Source: JACCTH01 sp050741915 (GTDB lineage: Bacteria > Actinomycetota > Acidimicrobiia > Spongiisociales > ZC4RG35). Taken from it: 47,069 bases of DNA. How positions within the stretch are numbered: position 1 is the stretch's first letter; each line of letters opens with the position of its first letter. This document shows positions 25,718 to 33,989 of the stretch, piece after piece. Location of the stretch: assembly GCA_050741915.1 (NCBI GenBank), contig JBOGEX010000171.1, positions 1-47,069 on the forward strand, written 5' to 3'. The notes under the pieces were generated by a model. That model ran no database searches. It saw only the letters and a list, made by a program, of their open reading frames with translations, and was not told where the DNA came from. The position numbers and the translations under genes are program-made.

Positions 25718-27652
25718 CTATATGCCCGGCGGCGTGCCGGCGTCCGACATGACCGACAACGCCTCCGAGAGCGCGACACCCCGCTGGTCCCGTTCCTGGC
25801 CATAACGCCGGAGACCAACCGTATTGGCTTCGACGTCCTGGTCACCAACCACGAGCAAGAAGGGATGCTTCTGAGTAAGGGCGCGCCTGATCTTTTCGCC
25901 GACGGTCTCGCTCGAATGATCGACCTCCACTCGCAGCCCCCGGCGGCGAGCGGCGGACGCGACTTCGCCGGCGTACTCGAGGTGCCGGTCGGCCACCGGC
26001 AGGACCGAAACTTGTACCGGTGACATCCAGGCGGGAAGCGCTCCGGCGTAGTGCTCTACCACGACCGCCAGGAAGCGATCAATCGATCCAGCCTTGGCGC
26101 AGTGGATCATGAACGGCTGCGCCCCTTGGTTGTCGGAGGTCGTGTAGGTGAGCTCGAAGCGGGCTGGCATGTTGAAGTCGAACTGAATTGTCGACATCTG
26201 CCACCGACGGCCAATGGCGTCGCGAATGTGGACATCGATCTTGGGCCCGTAGAAGGCCCCTTCTCCCTCTGCGACCCGGTAGTTGATCCCAGCGTCCTTG
26301 AGCGACTTCTCGAGCGCTCGCTCGGCCGCCTCCCACTGCGCCGGATCGCCGACCGACTTTTCGGGCTTGGTCGAAAGGTCGGCCTCGAACGCGGAGAACC
26401 CGAAATCGCGCATCCAGGTCGTGACGAAGTCGAGATGAAGCGCCAGCTCCGAGTCGAGCTGATCGGCCCGGCAAAAAGTGTGGGAGTCGTCCTGGGTGAA
26501 CCCCCGCACCCGGAGTAAGCCATGCAAAACCCCCGACCGCTCATGGCGATAAACCGCCCCCAGCTCGGAAAGGCGCAGGGGAAGCTCCCGATAGGAACGG
26601 CCTCGGCTCCGATACACCAAGATATGAAACGGGCAGTTCATCGGCTTGACCCGGTAGAACTCGTTCTCGTCAACCTCCATCCCCGGGTACATGCTCTCGG
26701 CGTAGAAACCGAGATGACCAGAGATATCCCACAGCACCTCCCTGGCGAGATGGGGGCTAACCACGAATTCGAAGCCGAACCGTTCGTGCAAGCGACGCGA
26801 ATGGTCTTCAACCACCTTGCGGAGCATGCCGCCCTTCTGATGCCAAACCGCCAGCCCCGGACCGAGCTCGCGGGGGAAGGAGTAGAGGTCGAGCTCCTGA
26901 CCTAGGCGGCGGTGATCTCGCCGCTCGGCTTCCTCCACGCGGTGGAGGAAGCCCTGGAGCGCACTCTCGCTTTCCCAGGCCGTTCCGTAGATTCGCTGGA
27001 GCTGTTGGCCCTTCTCGTCTCCACGCCAGTAAGCGCCGGCGGTGCGGAGCAGCCTGAAGGCCCGAAGCCGCCCCGTCGACGGAAGGTGCGGTCCCCGACA
27101 GAGGTCGACGAAACCCCGATTGCGATAGACCGTCACTTCCGACGCGTCCTCGACCTCGCCGGGATCGACGGAGGCGATGATCTCGCGTTTCAGGGGCTGG
27201 TCGGCAAAGAGTTCGAGTGCCTCCTCGGTCGACAGAGCGCTTCGCTCGAAAGGTTGATCTTCGGCGATGATTTCGCGCATACGAGCGTCAATTTGGCGGA
27301 GATCCTCGGGAGTAAAAGGCCGTCCAATGTCGAAGTCGTAGTAGAAGCCATCTTCGATCGCTGGTCCGATTCCGAAATGGGATCCCGGATAGAGGTCGAG
27401 CACGGCCTGGGCGAGGATGTGGGCGGCGGAGTGCCGAAGGATGTGCCGGCCCTCATCGCCCTCGGCGGTGATGACCCGGAACTTCCCGCTCCCCTCAATC
27501 GGCCTGCTGAGGTCGAGCAGCTGATGGTCGAGAGCGACGGCCACCGCGGCCGCAGCCAGACGCGGTCCAATCGAGTGCGCGACATCGGCTCCGGTGATGC
27601 CTACGGGGTGGGAAACCGTCGCTCCGTCTGGATAAACAAGGGAAATTTGCAT
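25718..27652 (-). CDS. thrS: Threonyl-tRNA synthetase
   Basis: 644-aa class II synthetase charging tRNA-Thr. In order: an N-terminal TGS domain (LVYPDGATVSH), the editing domain with HILRHSAAHILAQAV (HxxxH) and a later Cys/His pair, the catalytic core with MNCPFHILVY containing the zinc-binding Cys, motif 2 in the GAVYRHERSGVLHGLLRVRGF region, and the C-terminal anticodon-binding domain. Full length. ThrRS genes are often controlled by leaders; only 112 bp separates it from the divergent phosphotransferase gene, and no T-box was seen. Confidence 0.96.
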   Translation of the reverse strand: MQISLVYPDGATVSHPVGITGADVAHSIGPRLAAAAVAVALDHQLLDLSRPIEGSGKFRVITAEGDEGRHILRHSAAHILAQAVLDLYPGSHFGIGPAIEDGFYYDFDIGRPFTPEDLRQIDARMREIIAEDQPFERSALSTEEALELFADQPLKREIIASVDPGEVEDASEVTVYRNRGFVDLCRGPHLPSTGRLRAFRLLRTAGAYWRGDEKGQQLQRIYGTAWESESALQGFLHRVEEAERRDHRRLGQELDLYSFPRELGPGLAVWHQKGGMLRKVVEDHSRRLHERFGFEFVVSPHLAREVLWDISGHLGFYAESMYPGMEVDENEFYRVKPMNCPFHILVYRSRGRSYRELPLRLSELGAVYRHERSGVLHGLLRVRGFTQDDSHTFCRADQLDSELALHLDFVTTWMRDFGFSAFEADLSTKPEKSVGDPAQWEAAERALEKSLKDAGINYRVAEGEGAFYGPKIDVHIRDAIGRRWQMSTIQFDFNMPARFELTYTTSDNQGAQPFMIHCAKAGSIDRFLAVVVEHYAGALPAWMSPVQVSVLPVADRHLEYAGEVASAARRRGLRVEVDHSSETVGEKIRRALTQKHPFLLVVGDQDVEANTVGLRRYGQERDQRGVALSEALSVMSDAGTPPGI

Positions 27653-27764
27653 GGGTCGTCTCAGCTAGCCTGGCTGCGCAAGGGTACCCATCGGGTCCTC
27701 GAGCTCAGTTTCGATTCTCCCCACAACCAATTCTCCATCAGCCACTTTTAGAGCAAAGGCATCC

Positions 27765-28595
27765 ATGGATCCCGAGATCATTCTCCGATCAGTTTCGCCC
27801 AGCGCCACCCATGTCGATATTTCGGCTGGAGCGAACCGGATTTTCCGACTGCGCGAGGAGCAGGGGGCGACCAGCATCGTCAAGGTTTACGCCACCCCGA
27901 CTCGGGAGCGGAGGGAGCGTCATGCGCTGGTTGCCCTTGACAAAGTGCAGGGAGTACCCAAGATCCTCAGCCGGGGAATCGACGAGGGCACCGCCTGGAT
28001 CCAGATGACCGATGGCGGGAACTGGGACCTGGCGACGCTGCCTCGCAACCTCAATATCCTCCGCACGGCCGGGCGGGTCCTTCGTGGCGTTCACGAATCG
28101 GATGCCGACATGACCAACTTGTCCAATGCCATCGACAACGAACAGGTCGGGGCTCATTTTCGCAACACCATCGAAAGATTGGGAAAATATCGTCGTCGTC
28201 TCAGCCTCCCCGCTGATGTGCTCGATCAGGCTGCATCGGCCGGGCCTCCGTTTGCCAGTCCGGCCAAGCCCGCCCACACGAGGCCTTTCCCCAACCAATT
28301 CCTCGTCACCGAAGCCGGCCAGGTCACTTTGGTCGACTGGGAATGGGCAACCATCGCCCCACCGGAATGGGATGTATCGCTGGCGAGCTGGCAGTTCTCG
28401 AAGCTTCTCGGTGAAGGAGCATCGAGCGCCTTCCTGGAGGGTTATGGCGCCGTGGTTTCGGCCACTCGACTCAAGAGCTGGATCGCCTACCACTCGGCCA
28501 TGCTCATGCTCGAGGCAGCCGAAAAGCGGGACGGACGCCTCCATGACATGGCGCCACTCGTCGCCGACCTCGCCAGCGCAGTTGGCGTCGGCTGA
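27765..28595 (+). CDS. APH-fold phosphotransferase-like protein lacking the catalytic Asp
   Basis: 276-aa protein resembling aminoglycoside/choline kinase-like (APH) proteins. A probable ATP-anchoring Lys is at residue 40 (SIVKVYA), and the metal-binding motif equivalent to DFG is LVDWEWA with Asp191. The catalytic loop, normally HxDxxxxN, reads HTRPFPNQFLV (residues 171-181): the catalytic Asp position is Arg and the loop is one residue short. It may therefore be a pseudokinase or a diverged enzyme. ATG start with AAAGG upstream; divergent from thrS. Confidence 0.72.
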   Translation: MDPEIILRSVSPSATHVDISAGANRIFRLREEQGATSIVKVYATPTRERRERHALVALDKVQGVPKILSRGIDEGTAWIQMTDGGNWDLATLPRNLNILRTAGRVLRGVHESDADMTNLSNAIDNEQVGAHFRNTIERLGKYRRRLSLPADVLDQAASAGPPFASPAKPAHTRPFPNQFLVTEAGQVTLVDWEWATIAPPEWDVSLASWQFSKLLGEGASSAFLEGYGAVVSATRLKSWIAYHSAMLMLEAAEKRDGRLHDMAPLVADLASAVGVG

Positions 28596-28653
28596 GCCAG
28601 AGCAGCGTGACGGACGTCGGCCGGATACGCCCACACGCTGCCGACCTTCTTAT

Positions 28654-28769
28654 CCGACCGTCTGTGAAGGTTTGCGCGGGCCCCGGCCGCGACGATCTTC
28701 ACAGAACCTGCTTGCCCGACCATCTGTGAAGGTTTGCGCGGGCCCCGGCCGCGATGATCTTCACAGAAC
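28654..28769. repeat. Two tandem 54-bp hyphenated palindromes
   Basis: Two near-identical 54-bp units (28654-28707 and 28716-28769, two differences, 62-bp period) lie in the gap after the phosphotransferase-like gene. Each folds into a long stem: outer arms TCTGTGAAG and CTTCACAGA, inner arms CGCGG and CCGCG around a GC loop. A further imperfect direct repeat (GGCTGAGCYAGAGC) flanks the pair at 28590-28603 and 28792-28805. No T-run follows, so simple intrinsic terminators are unlikely. They could be a REP/BIME-like element, a protein-binding array or bidirectional Rho-assisted terminators. Confidence 0.75.
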
Positions 28770-28840
28770 GTCGCCGACCCGTTCGGTGTTTGGCTGAGCT
28801 AGAGCGCGAAATCCACCAATCCCGGAGGATGCGAACTTAG

Positions 28841-28858
28841 CCTCCTTTGCAGAGGAGG
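28841..28858 (+). promoter_or_regulatory. Hairpin overlapping the ribosome-binding site of the zinc-ribbon microprotein
   Basis: The Shine-Dalgarno AGGAGG (28853-28858) is the 3' arm of a perfect 6-bp inverted repeat with CCTCCT (28841-28846) and a 6-base loop. In the mRNA this hairpin would hide the ribosome-binding site of the TTG-started gene at 28864. It may simply keep expression low, or be switchable. Confidence 0.5.
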
Positions 28859-28863
28859 AAGCA

Positions 28864-29058
28864 TTGCTCGAAGCACTGTTGGCGGCGACCGCCACATCAG
28901 GGTTGTTGGTGCTGGCCCGAGGGCATCGACGGCCCGCCACCGGAGGCGAGGTCTGGATTCAGGGTTCTGATGACGAGGATCTCCCCTGCCCGTGGTGCTA
29001 CAGCCAGACCGATGCTCAGGACGACCGCTGCCGAAGCTGCGGCCGTCGCTTCGGCTGA
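28864..29058 (+). CDS. Zinc-ribbon microprotein
   Basis: 64-aa protein with a hydrophobic N-terminal helix (residues 2-18) and a C-terminal two-knuckle zinc ribbon: CPWC at about 42-45 and CRSCGRRFG at about 56-64. Function is not recognised. The TTG start is supported by AGAGGAGG five bases upstream and by the intact Cys pairs. It converges on mshD, with the two stops separated by 4 bp. A related small ribbon protein may be widespread in this lineage, but I cannot check that. Confidence 0.65.
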   Translation: MLEALLAATATSGLLVLARGHRRPATGGEVWIQGSDDEDLPCPWCYSQTDAQDDRCRSCGRRFG

Positions 29059-29062
29059 GACG

Positions 29063-29947
29063 TCAAACCGCCCGCACAAAAGAACGGTCGACGTGGTCGA
29101 GATAAAAGCCGAGGTGGCGGTATAGCCGTAGGGCCTTGTGGTTGTCGGCGTCCACGTAAAGGAAGGCCTTCTCGGCACCGGCCTTCTCTAACCGGTTCAG
29201 GCCGTCGCTAACCAATGCAGTTCCCAGACCCTTTCCCTGGTAGTCGGGAGAGACAGCGATAACGTAAACCTCCCCTTCGTCTTCGCCCTCCTTCAACCAG
29301 TTGAATCCCACGAGGTCGTTTCCCTCCCAGGCCATAACAACCATCTCCGCCTCGAACCAGTCGCATTCGATCCTCATCGCCAGGTCGGCAAGGGTCCATC
29401 CACCGTTCTCGGGATGCCCGGCAAACGCCTCGTTATTGAGACGAAGCAGCGCCTCTTCGTCGTATCCGGGTCGAAATGACCTGACTTGAATTTCCGGGGG
29501 ATAGTTGGCGTGGCGGGAAAAAGGAAGGTGCCGCTCCATCTTGAAGAGTTGACGTTCCTCTTTGAACCCCTCCCTGACGGCTGCGGTCGCCAGGCCTGGA
29601 TGAAACAGCCAGGCTCGCAACCACTTTCCATCGCGACGGTTTGCTTCTCGAACTGCCGCCTCGAAAAGGCGTCGATAATTCTCGTGCTGACGAAAACCCG
29701 GGGCGATTGCCATCTCCATCGCCCACCAATCATCTGCGACTGGCGTCAATGCGACGAACGCGACGACTCTTCCGTCGGCTCGTCCGACGAGTCCGATCAG
29801 CTCGGGAATCGGTCGGATGAGCCCGATGGCCTTACGCTCACCGATGGGTCGATGCCCGTCAACCGCCTCGACGGTTGCGATCAAGCTTTCGATCTCTCCT
29901 CGATCCGTCGCCAGCCGCCCGGGACTGATGTCCATCGTCGCGTTCAT
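29063..29947 (-). CDS. mshD: Mycothiol synthase (tandem GNAT acetyltransferase)
   Basis: 294-aa protein with two GNAT domains, the layout of MshD, which acetylates the Cys amine of desacetylmycothiol in the last step of mycothiol synthesis. The C-terminal active domain has NNEAFAGHPENGGWT, typical of MshD, and the acetyl-CoA loop VSPDYQGKGLGTALV. The N-terminal GNAT-like domain (residues about 1-150) is degenerate, as usual. This gene is a marker for Actinobacteria. It is divergent from the patatin gene and alone in its transcript here. Confidence 0.88.
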   Translation of the reverse strand: MNATMDISPGRLATDRGEIESLIATVEAVDGHRPIGERKAIGLIRPIPELIGLVGRADGRVVAFVALTPVADDWWAMEMAIAPGFRQHENYRRLFEAAVREANRRDGKWLRAWLFHPGLATAAVREGFKEERQLFKMERHLPFSRHANYPPEIQVRSFRPGYDEEALLRLNNEAFAGHPENGGWTLADLAMRIECDWFEAEMVVMAWEGNDLVGFNWLKEGEDEGEVYVIAVSPDYQGKGLGTALVSDGLNRLEKAGAEKAFLYVDADNHKALRLYRHLGFYLDHVDRSFVRAV

Positions 29948-30033
29948 GCTGCCTTTCTGACGGCAAGGCCTACGATCGCCCGCGCAAAACTCGTTCTCAC
30001 AATCAGTCCGGACGCTACCTAGGCAAATTCTCG

Positions 30034-31041
30034 GTGGCCCCTATCCTGATCTCATCCGATGATTGGCAACGCATAAGCGCGGTCGGCCTGGTTCTGGGAG
30101 GAGGGGGCATCACCGGGGCAGCATTCGAGATGGCCACTCTCATGGCGCTTGAGCTGGCCACGGGCTGGAACTGCAACGACGCCGAAGTTGTCATCGGTAC
30201 CTCCTCGGGATCATTCGTAGCCGCTCTGGTCCGTCACAATCGACTTGACCTCGACTCCCTGGTGCTTCCGAATGACGGCCGTAAGGAGGTGGCGCTCCGG
30301 ATCAAGGAACACACCTACCGATCCCGCCCCGGCGTCCAACTCGGAAAGTGGATGCGGCACGGCTTGCTGCCGGGAGTGAGAAAGCCGGGCCTGACGCTCC
30401 TGCTCGGTTCCCCGGCCCCTTATGACACCACCGGGCTCGGTGATTGGGTCCGCGAAGAGTTGGGCGAGGCGGCCGAAGCATGGCCCGATCGACCAACGGT
30501 CATAGTTGCTTTCGATGCCTCGACCCGGCGCCGAACGGCCTTTGGCACCACCAGCGCCCCCGAGATCGGATTGGCAGACGCAGTCTGTGCATCCACAGCC
30601 ATACCGTTGGTGTTTCGACCTCACTTTCACGACGGTCGCCCCTATGTCGATGGCGGAGTTGCCTCGGGAACTCATGCCGACCTGGTGCTCGGCAACCAAA
30701 GCCCTCTCGACCTCGCCCTCGTTATCGCGCCGATGGCAGCGGAAGAGGAGCGCCGCGGTGCCCTTCCCCACGAGCGTCTTTTCGATCGGGTCGGAAGGCG
30801 CTCTTTGGACGAAGAGATCGCGGTCATCAAGTCCCATTGGCCGAACACCGAGATCCTCGTGATCCGACCCACTCCCCAGGTCCTTGTAGCGATGCGACCG
30901 AACCCGATGGACGCCGAATTCGCGGTACCGACCTTCGTGCGGACGTTGATCGGAATGAAGAAGTGCCTGGGCGAACCCGAAACCTGGTCGGTGCTCAAGC
31001 GCCACCTCGGAGCACGCCGTTGGGTCCGCCAGCCAACCTGA
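30034..31041 (+). CDS. Patatin-like phospholipase
   Basis: 335-aa serine lipid hydrolase. The oxyanion hole is GGGGITG (residues 22-28), the nucleophile elbow is GTSSG (Ser57), and the catalytic dyad partner is the Asp in YVDGGVASG. These are the complete RssA/patatin motifs, so it is probably an active phospholipase or lysophospholipase on membrane lipids. No signal peptide. The start is GTG at 30034. The serine-hydrolase gene begins 11 bp downstream, so they are likely cotranscribed. Confidence 0.9.
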   Translation: MAPILISSDDWQRISAVGLVLGGGGITGAAFEMATLMALELATGWNCNDAEVVIGTSSGSFVAALVRHNRLDLDSLVLPNDGRKEVALRIKEHTYRSRPGVQLGKWMRHGLLPGVRKPGLTLLLGSPAPYDTTGLGDWVREELGEAAEAWPDRPTVIVAFDASTRRRTAFGTTSAPEIGLADAVCASTAIPLVFRPHFHDGRPYVDGGVASGTHADLVLGNQSPLDLALVIAPMAAEEERRGALPHERLFDRVGRRSLDEEIAVIKSHWPNTEILVIRPTPQVLVAMRPNPMDAEFAVPTFVRTLIGMKKCLGEPETWSVLKRHLGARRWVRQPT

Positions 31042-31052
31042 TCCAATCGTGA

Positions 31053-31865
31053 ATGGACTCACTGCGACAGATCGATAGCTGGCCGGTGCCGAATGCGGCG
31101 GTGGCAGTGGTTGGTCCCGATGGATTGATTGCCCAACGCGGCGATCTTGCCTACTCAGGTCCGTGGGCGTCGGTGACCAAGCTGTTCACGGCCTACGCAA
31201 CCCTTATGGCAATTCAGGATGAGGAGTTGGGCCTGGATCAACCGGCGGGCCCGAAGGGCGCCACGATTCGCCATCTGCTCGCGCACGCTTCGGGGCTTCC
31301 CTTCGAAGGTGAAAGCGCCATCTTGACCCCCGGGACACGGCGGATCTATTCGAACACGGGCTTTGATCTGCTGGGAAAGATCATCGCCGAGACCACCGGC
31401 CATGACTTCGTCGACTATCTCGAGATCCAGGTGCTGGCACCGCTGGGGATCAAAGCCGATCTGGTCGGGCGACCATCCGAAGGACTGTCGGGCGATCTTT
31501 CTGGGATGGTGGCGTTTGCCTCAGAGCTTCTCTCGCCGACGCTGCTGGGCCCGACACTCTTTGCCATCGCTACCACAGTCGCCTTTCCTGGCTTGAGCGG
31601 GGTGCTGCCGGGCATGGGCCGCTATGACCCGCTCGATTGGGGGTTGGGATTCGAGCTTCGCGACGGCAAGGAGCCACATTGGACCGGCCGGGCCAACTCG
31701 CCGGAGACCTTCGGCCACTTCGGCGGTACAGGATCGTTCGTGTGGGTGGATCCCAACCACCGGCTCGGCATGTGCGGCTTGTCGGGCCGTCAGTTCGACG
31801 ACTGGGCCATGACAGTTTGGCCCGCGCTGGCTGATGCGGTGGTAGCAGAGCATTCCGCTTTCTAG
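31053..31865 (+). CDS. Serine hydrolase of the beta-lactamase/class C (EstB-like) family
   Basis: 270-aa penicillin-binding-protein-fold hydrolase. The SxxK nucleophile motif is ASVTK (Ser40, Lys43), the YxN motif is YSN (99-101), and the KTG equivalent is in HFGGTGSF. There is no signal peptide, so a cytoplasmic esterase or peptidase role is more likely than cell-wall work. It follows the patatin gene by 11 bp; together they suggest ester/lipid turnover. The substrate is unknown. Confidence 0.87.
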   Translation: MDSLRQIDSWPVPNAAVAVVGPDGLIAQRGDLAYSGPWASVTKLFTAYATLMAIQDEELGLDQPAGPKGATIRHLLAHASGLPFEGESAILTPGTRRIYSNTGFDLLGKIIAETTGHDFVDYLEIQVLAPLGIKADLVGRPSEGLSGDLSGMVAFASELLSPTLLGPTLFAIATTVAFPGLSGVLPGMGRYDPLDWGLGFELRDGKEPHWTGRANSPETFGHFGGTGSFVWVDPNHRLGMCGLSGRQFDDWAMTVWPALADAVVAEHSAF

Positions 31866-31868
31866 CTG

Positions 31869-32735
31869 TCAGACCGCGGCCGAAGCGGTGAGGTCTCCGA
31901 GGAAGGCGACGATGCGAGCGGCATTTGCCCCTTGATCGAGGTCGGGGTTGTAGATCACTACCGACGCGCCCAGGCAGCCACCTTCTCTTACAGCACTTCC
32001 AGCTAGATCTGTGAGCTGCCTCCAGTCGATTCCTCCCGGCTGCGGATAGTCGACAGCCGGTAGGACGGCGGTCGAGAGCACATCGAGGTCGATATGCAGC
32101 CACCAACCTTCGCTCCGACCGCGCAGACCCCTCGCGGACTCGGATCCGATTTCGCTCGGATCGGACCGCGCCAGATCTGGCCCGGCCATCATTTGCACCA
32201 GATCTCTGATCGATTCGATCCCGGCCCCGACCAGTTCTTCTGAGTCTCTCGGTCCCAGGACCACCACGTTCTCCGCTGCCACCAGGGGACCGGTACCGGC
32301 CAGGGGCTCGGGCATCTTGTACCAGCCGAGCGCCAGACCGAGATCACAGTCCGCGGTCTCGCCGGTGGCGCTCGATCGAGGTGGCCACGCATCCTCGTGG
32401 CCGTCAACGAACAGCAGTCCTAGCTGTGGATGCGTGCCTTGCATACCGGCGAGGGCTCCGAGGAGAACCGCGCAGTCGCCTCCGATCACGAGGGGCCAAC
32501 CGCCTTCGGCAATTGTTCGTGCGGTATGACCAGCAAGGTTGGGAATCATCGTGACCAGGGCGCTTTCGGCGAGAAGGCCCGTCGGACCTCGAACCGGCAC
32601 CGGAGGGGCAAAAGAGGTTCGCAGCACCTGTCCATCACCGGCCAGCATGTGGTTGAGACCGGCCGCGGCCAGCGCTCCAGGCATGCGGGCGACCCCGTCG
32701 CTCGACCCGGACGAGTTGAAGGGAACCTCGATCAC
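31869..32735 (-). CDS. Arginase/agmatinase-fold family protein
   Basis: 288-aa ureohydrolase-superfamily protein. Manganese motifs are recognisable but altered: GGDCAVLLG replaces GGDH (Cys88 at the first His ligand), DGHEDAW keeps the D-x-H-x-D pattern (Asp111, His113, Asp115), and DLDVL keeps the later Asp pair. Such GGDC members form a subfamily of uncertain substrate, so arginase activity should not be assumed. Convergent with the serine hydrolase (3-bp gap). The GTG start has a weak ribosome-binding site. Confidence 0.82.
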   Translation of the reverse strand: MIEVPFNSSGSSDGVARMPGALAAAGLNHMLAGDGQVLRTSFAPPVPVRGPTGLLAESALVTMIPNLAGHTARTIAEGGWPLVIGGDCAVLLGALAGMQGTHPQLGLLFVDGHEDAWPPRSSATGETADCDLGLALGWYKMPEPLAGTGPLVAAENVVVLGPRDSEELVGAGIESIRDLVQMMAGPDLARSDPSEIGSESARGLRGRSEGWWLHIDLDVLSTAVLPAVDYPQPGGIDWRQLTDLAGSAVREGGCLGASVVIYNPDLDQGANAARIVAFLGDLTASAAV

Positions 32736-32957
32736 GACGATTCCGACCAGGCGGGCAGGCTATTCAGTCTCACCCACCGATGGGAAGCGCCAGGTCGATC
32801 GCTCTCATCACTGCTCGCCACGCCGGCTAGAGCCTCGTGCTCCATCCTGACTGCATGGGCCTATCGGGCTAGCTCGGGTGCGTCTTCGCCATCACCCGGC
32901 AACTAGTAGCAACCCCTATTGCGTACAGTTGGCCAAGTACTAGGGAGAGGAGAACTA

Positions 32958-33854
32958 ATGCGACGCCTAACACTGTCTGCGCTCGTTCTGGGATTGATTT
33001 CCATCGCCACTGCCGGCTCGGCCAGTCCGTCACCCGAGGTAATCATCCTCCCGGGCGCCAACTCCACTGAAGGGATCGCCACCGGCGCCGGGGCGACTTT
33101 CTATGCCGGGGAACTCTTCACCGGGGATGTCTTCCGGGGTGACCTCCGGTCCGGTGACGTCGAACTCTTCATCGACGCGCCCGAAGGTCGGCTTGCATTG
33201 GGACTCAAGGCCGATCTGGGGCACGACCTGCTCTTCGTGGCAGGGGGATTCACTGGCCAGGGTTACGTCTACGACTTGAGTACCGGTGCGGGCATCGCCG
33301 AATTCCAACTGGGCACGGTCATCAATGACGTGGTGGTGACCAAGGACGCCGCCTGGTTCACGGACTCGGCCCAGGCAAAGCTTTACCGGGTGCCGATCGG
33401 ATCCGGAGGCACTGTCGGACCCGCGAGCACGTTGGCAGTCCATGGCCCCGCCGCCAACACCGGATTCGACTTCAACATGAACGGAATCACCGCGACTCCC
33501 AACGGCACGACGCTGATCGTCGCTCATTCCGGACTTGGGGCTGCCTTCACGGTTGATCCTGAAACCGGCGACAGCTCCCAGATAGAAGGAGTGGCCATAC
33601 CTTCCGTCGACGGCATACTTCTCGAGGCCGGTCGGCTCTATGCCGTCCAGAACTTCCTTAACCAGATCGCAGAAGTCAGGCTAAGTCCTGACCTCTCATC
33701 GGGATCGGTGGAAAAGCTGATCACCAGCCCTCACTTCCAGGTGCCCACCACGGTGGCCCGCCACGGGAATCTGCTGGCCACCGTCAATGCCAAGTTCGAT
33801 ACAGGTTTCCCACCGACCGCAGATGCGTATGAAGTCGTGATAGTCAGCCGTTAG
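32958..33854 (+). CDS. Secreted beta-propeller protein (ScyD/ScyE or SMP-30-like)
   Basis: 298-aa secreted protein with a Sec signal peptide (basic start MRRL, hydrophobic core to about residue 20, cleavage near TAGSAS). The mature part has repeated propeller strands, including TNGITATPNGTT-like and VVTKDAAWFTDSAQAKLYRVP segments, matching the ScyD/ScyE and SMP-30 type. The ATG at 32958 is chosen over an upstream in-frame start because GAGAGGAG precedes it and the signal peptide then starts correctly. The ligand or enzymatic role is unknown. Confidence 0.85.
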   Translation: MRRLTLSALVLGLISIATAGSASPSPEVIILPGANSTEGIATGAGATFYAGELFTGDVFRGDLRSGDVELFIDAPEGRLALGLKADLGHDLLFVAGGFTGQGYVYDLSTGAGIAEFQLGTVINDVVVTKDAAWFTDSAQAKLYRVPIGSGGTVGPASTLAVHGPAANTGFDFNMNGITATPNGTTLIVAHSGLGAAFTVDPETGDSSQIEGVAIPSVDGILLEAGRLYAVQNFLNQIAEVRLSPDLSSGSVEKLITSPHFQVPTTVARHGNLLATVNAKFDTGFPPTADAYEVVIVSR

Positions 33855-33989
33855 ACCTCGGGCATACGGTCCGCCTTGCGACCGTCGTCCTTGATCAACG
33901 GGCTGGTGGGAATTTCCCGTTTGTGGAACCGGTCGTGCCGGGTGCTGCGTGCCGCTAGGCGTCGTTGTGACGATGGGGAGAACAGGTCA

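Noticed and set aside
28654..28769. CRISPR array
   Set aside because: Only two repeats with an 8-bp spacer and internal palindromic structure; no cas genes nearby.
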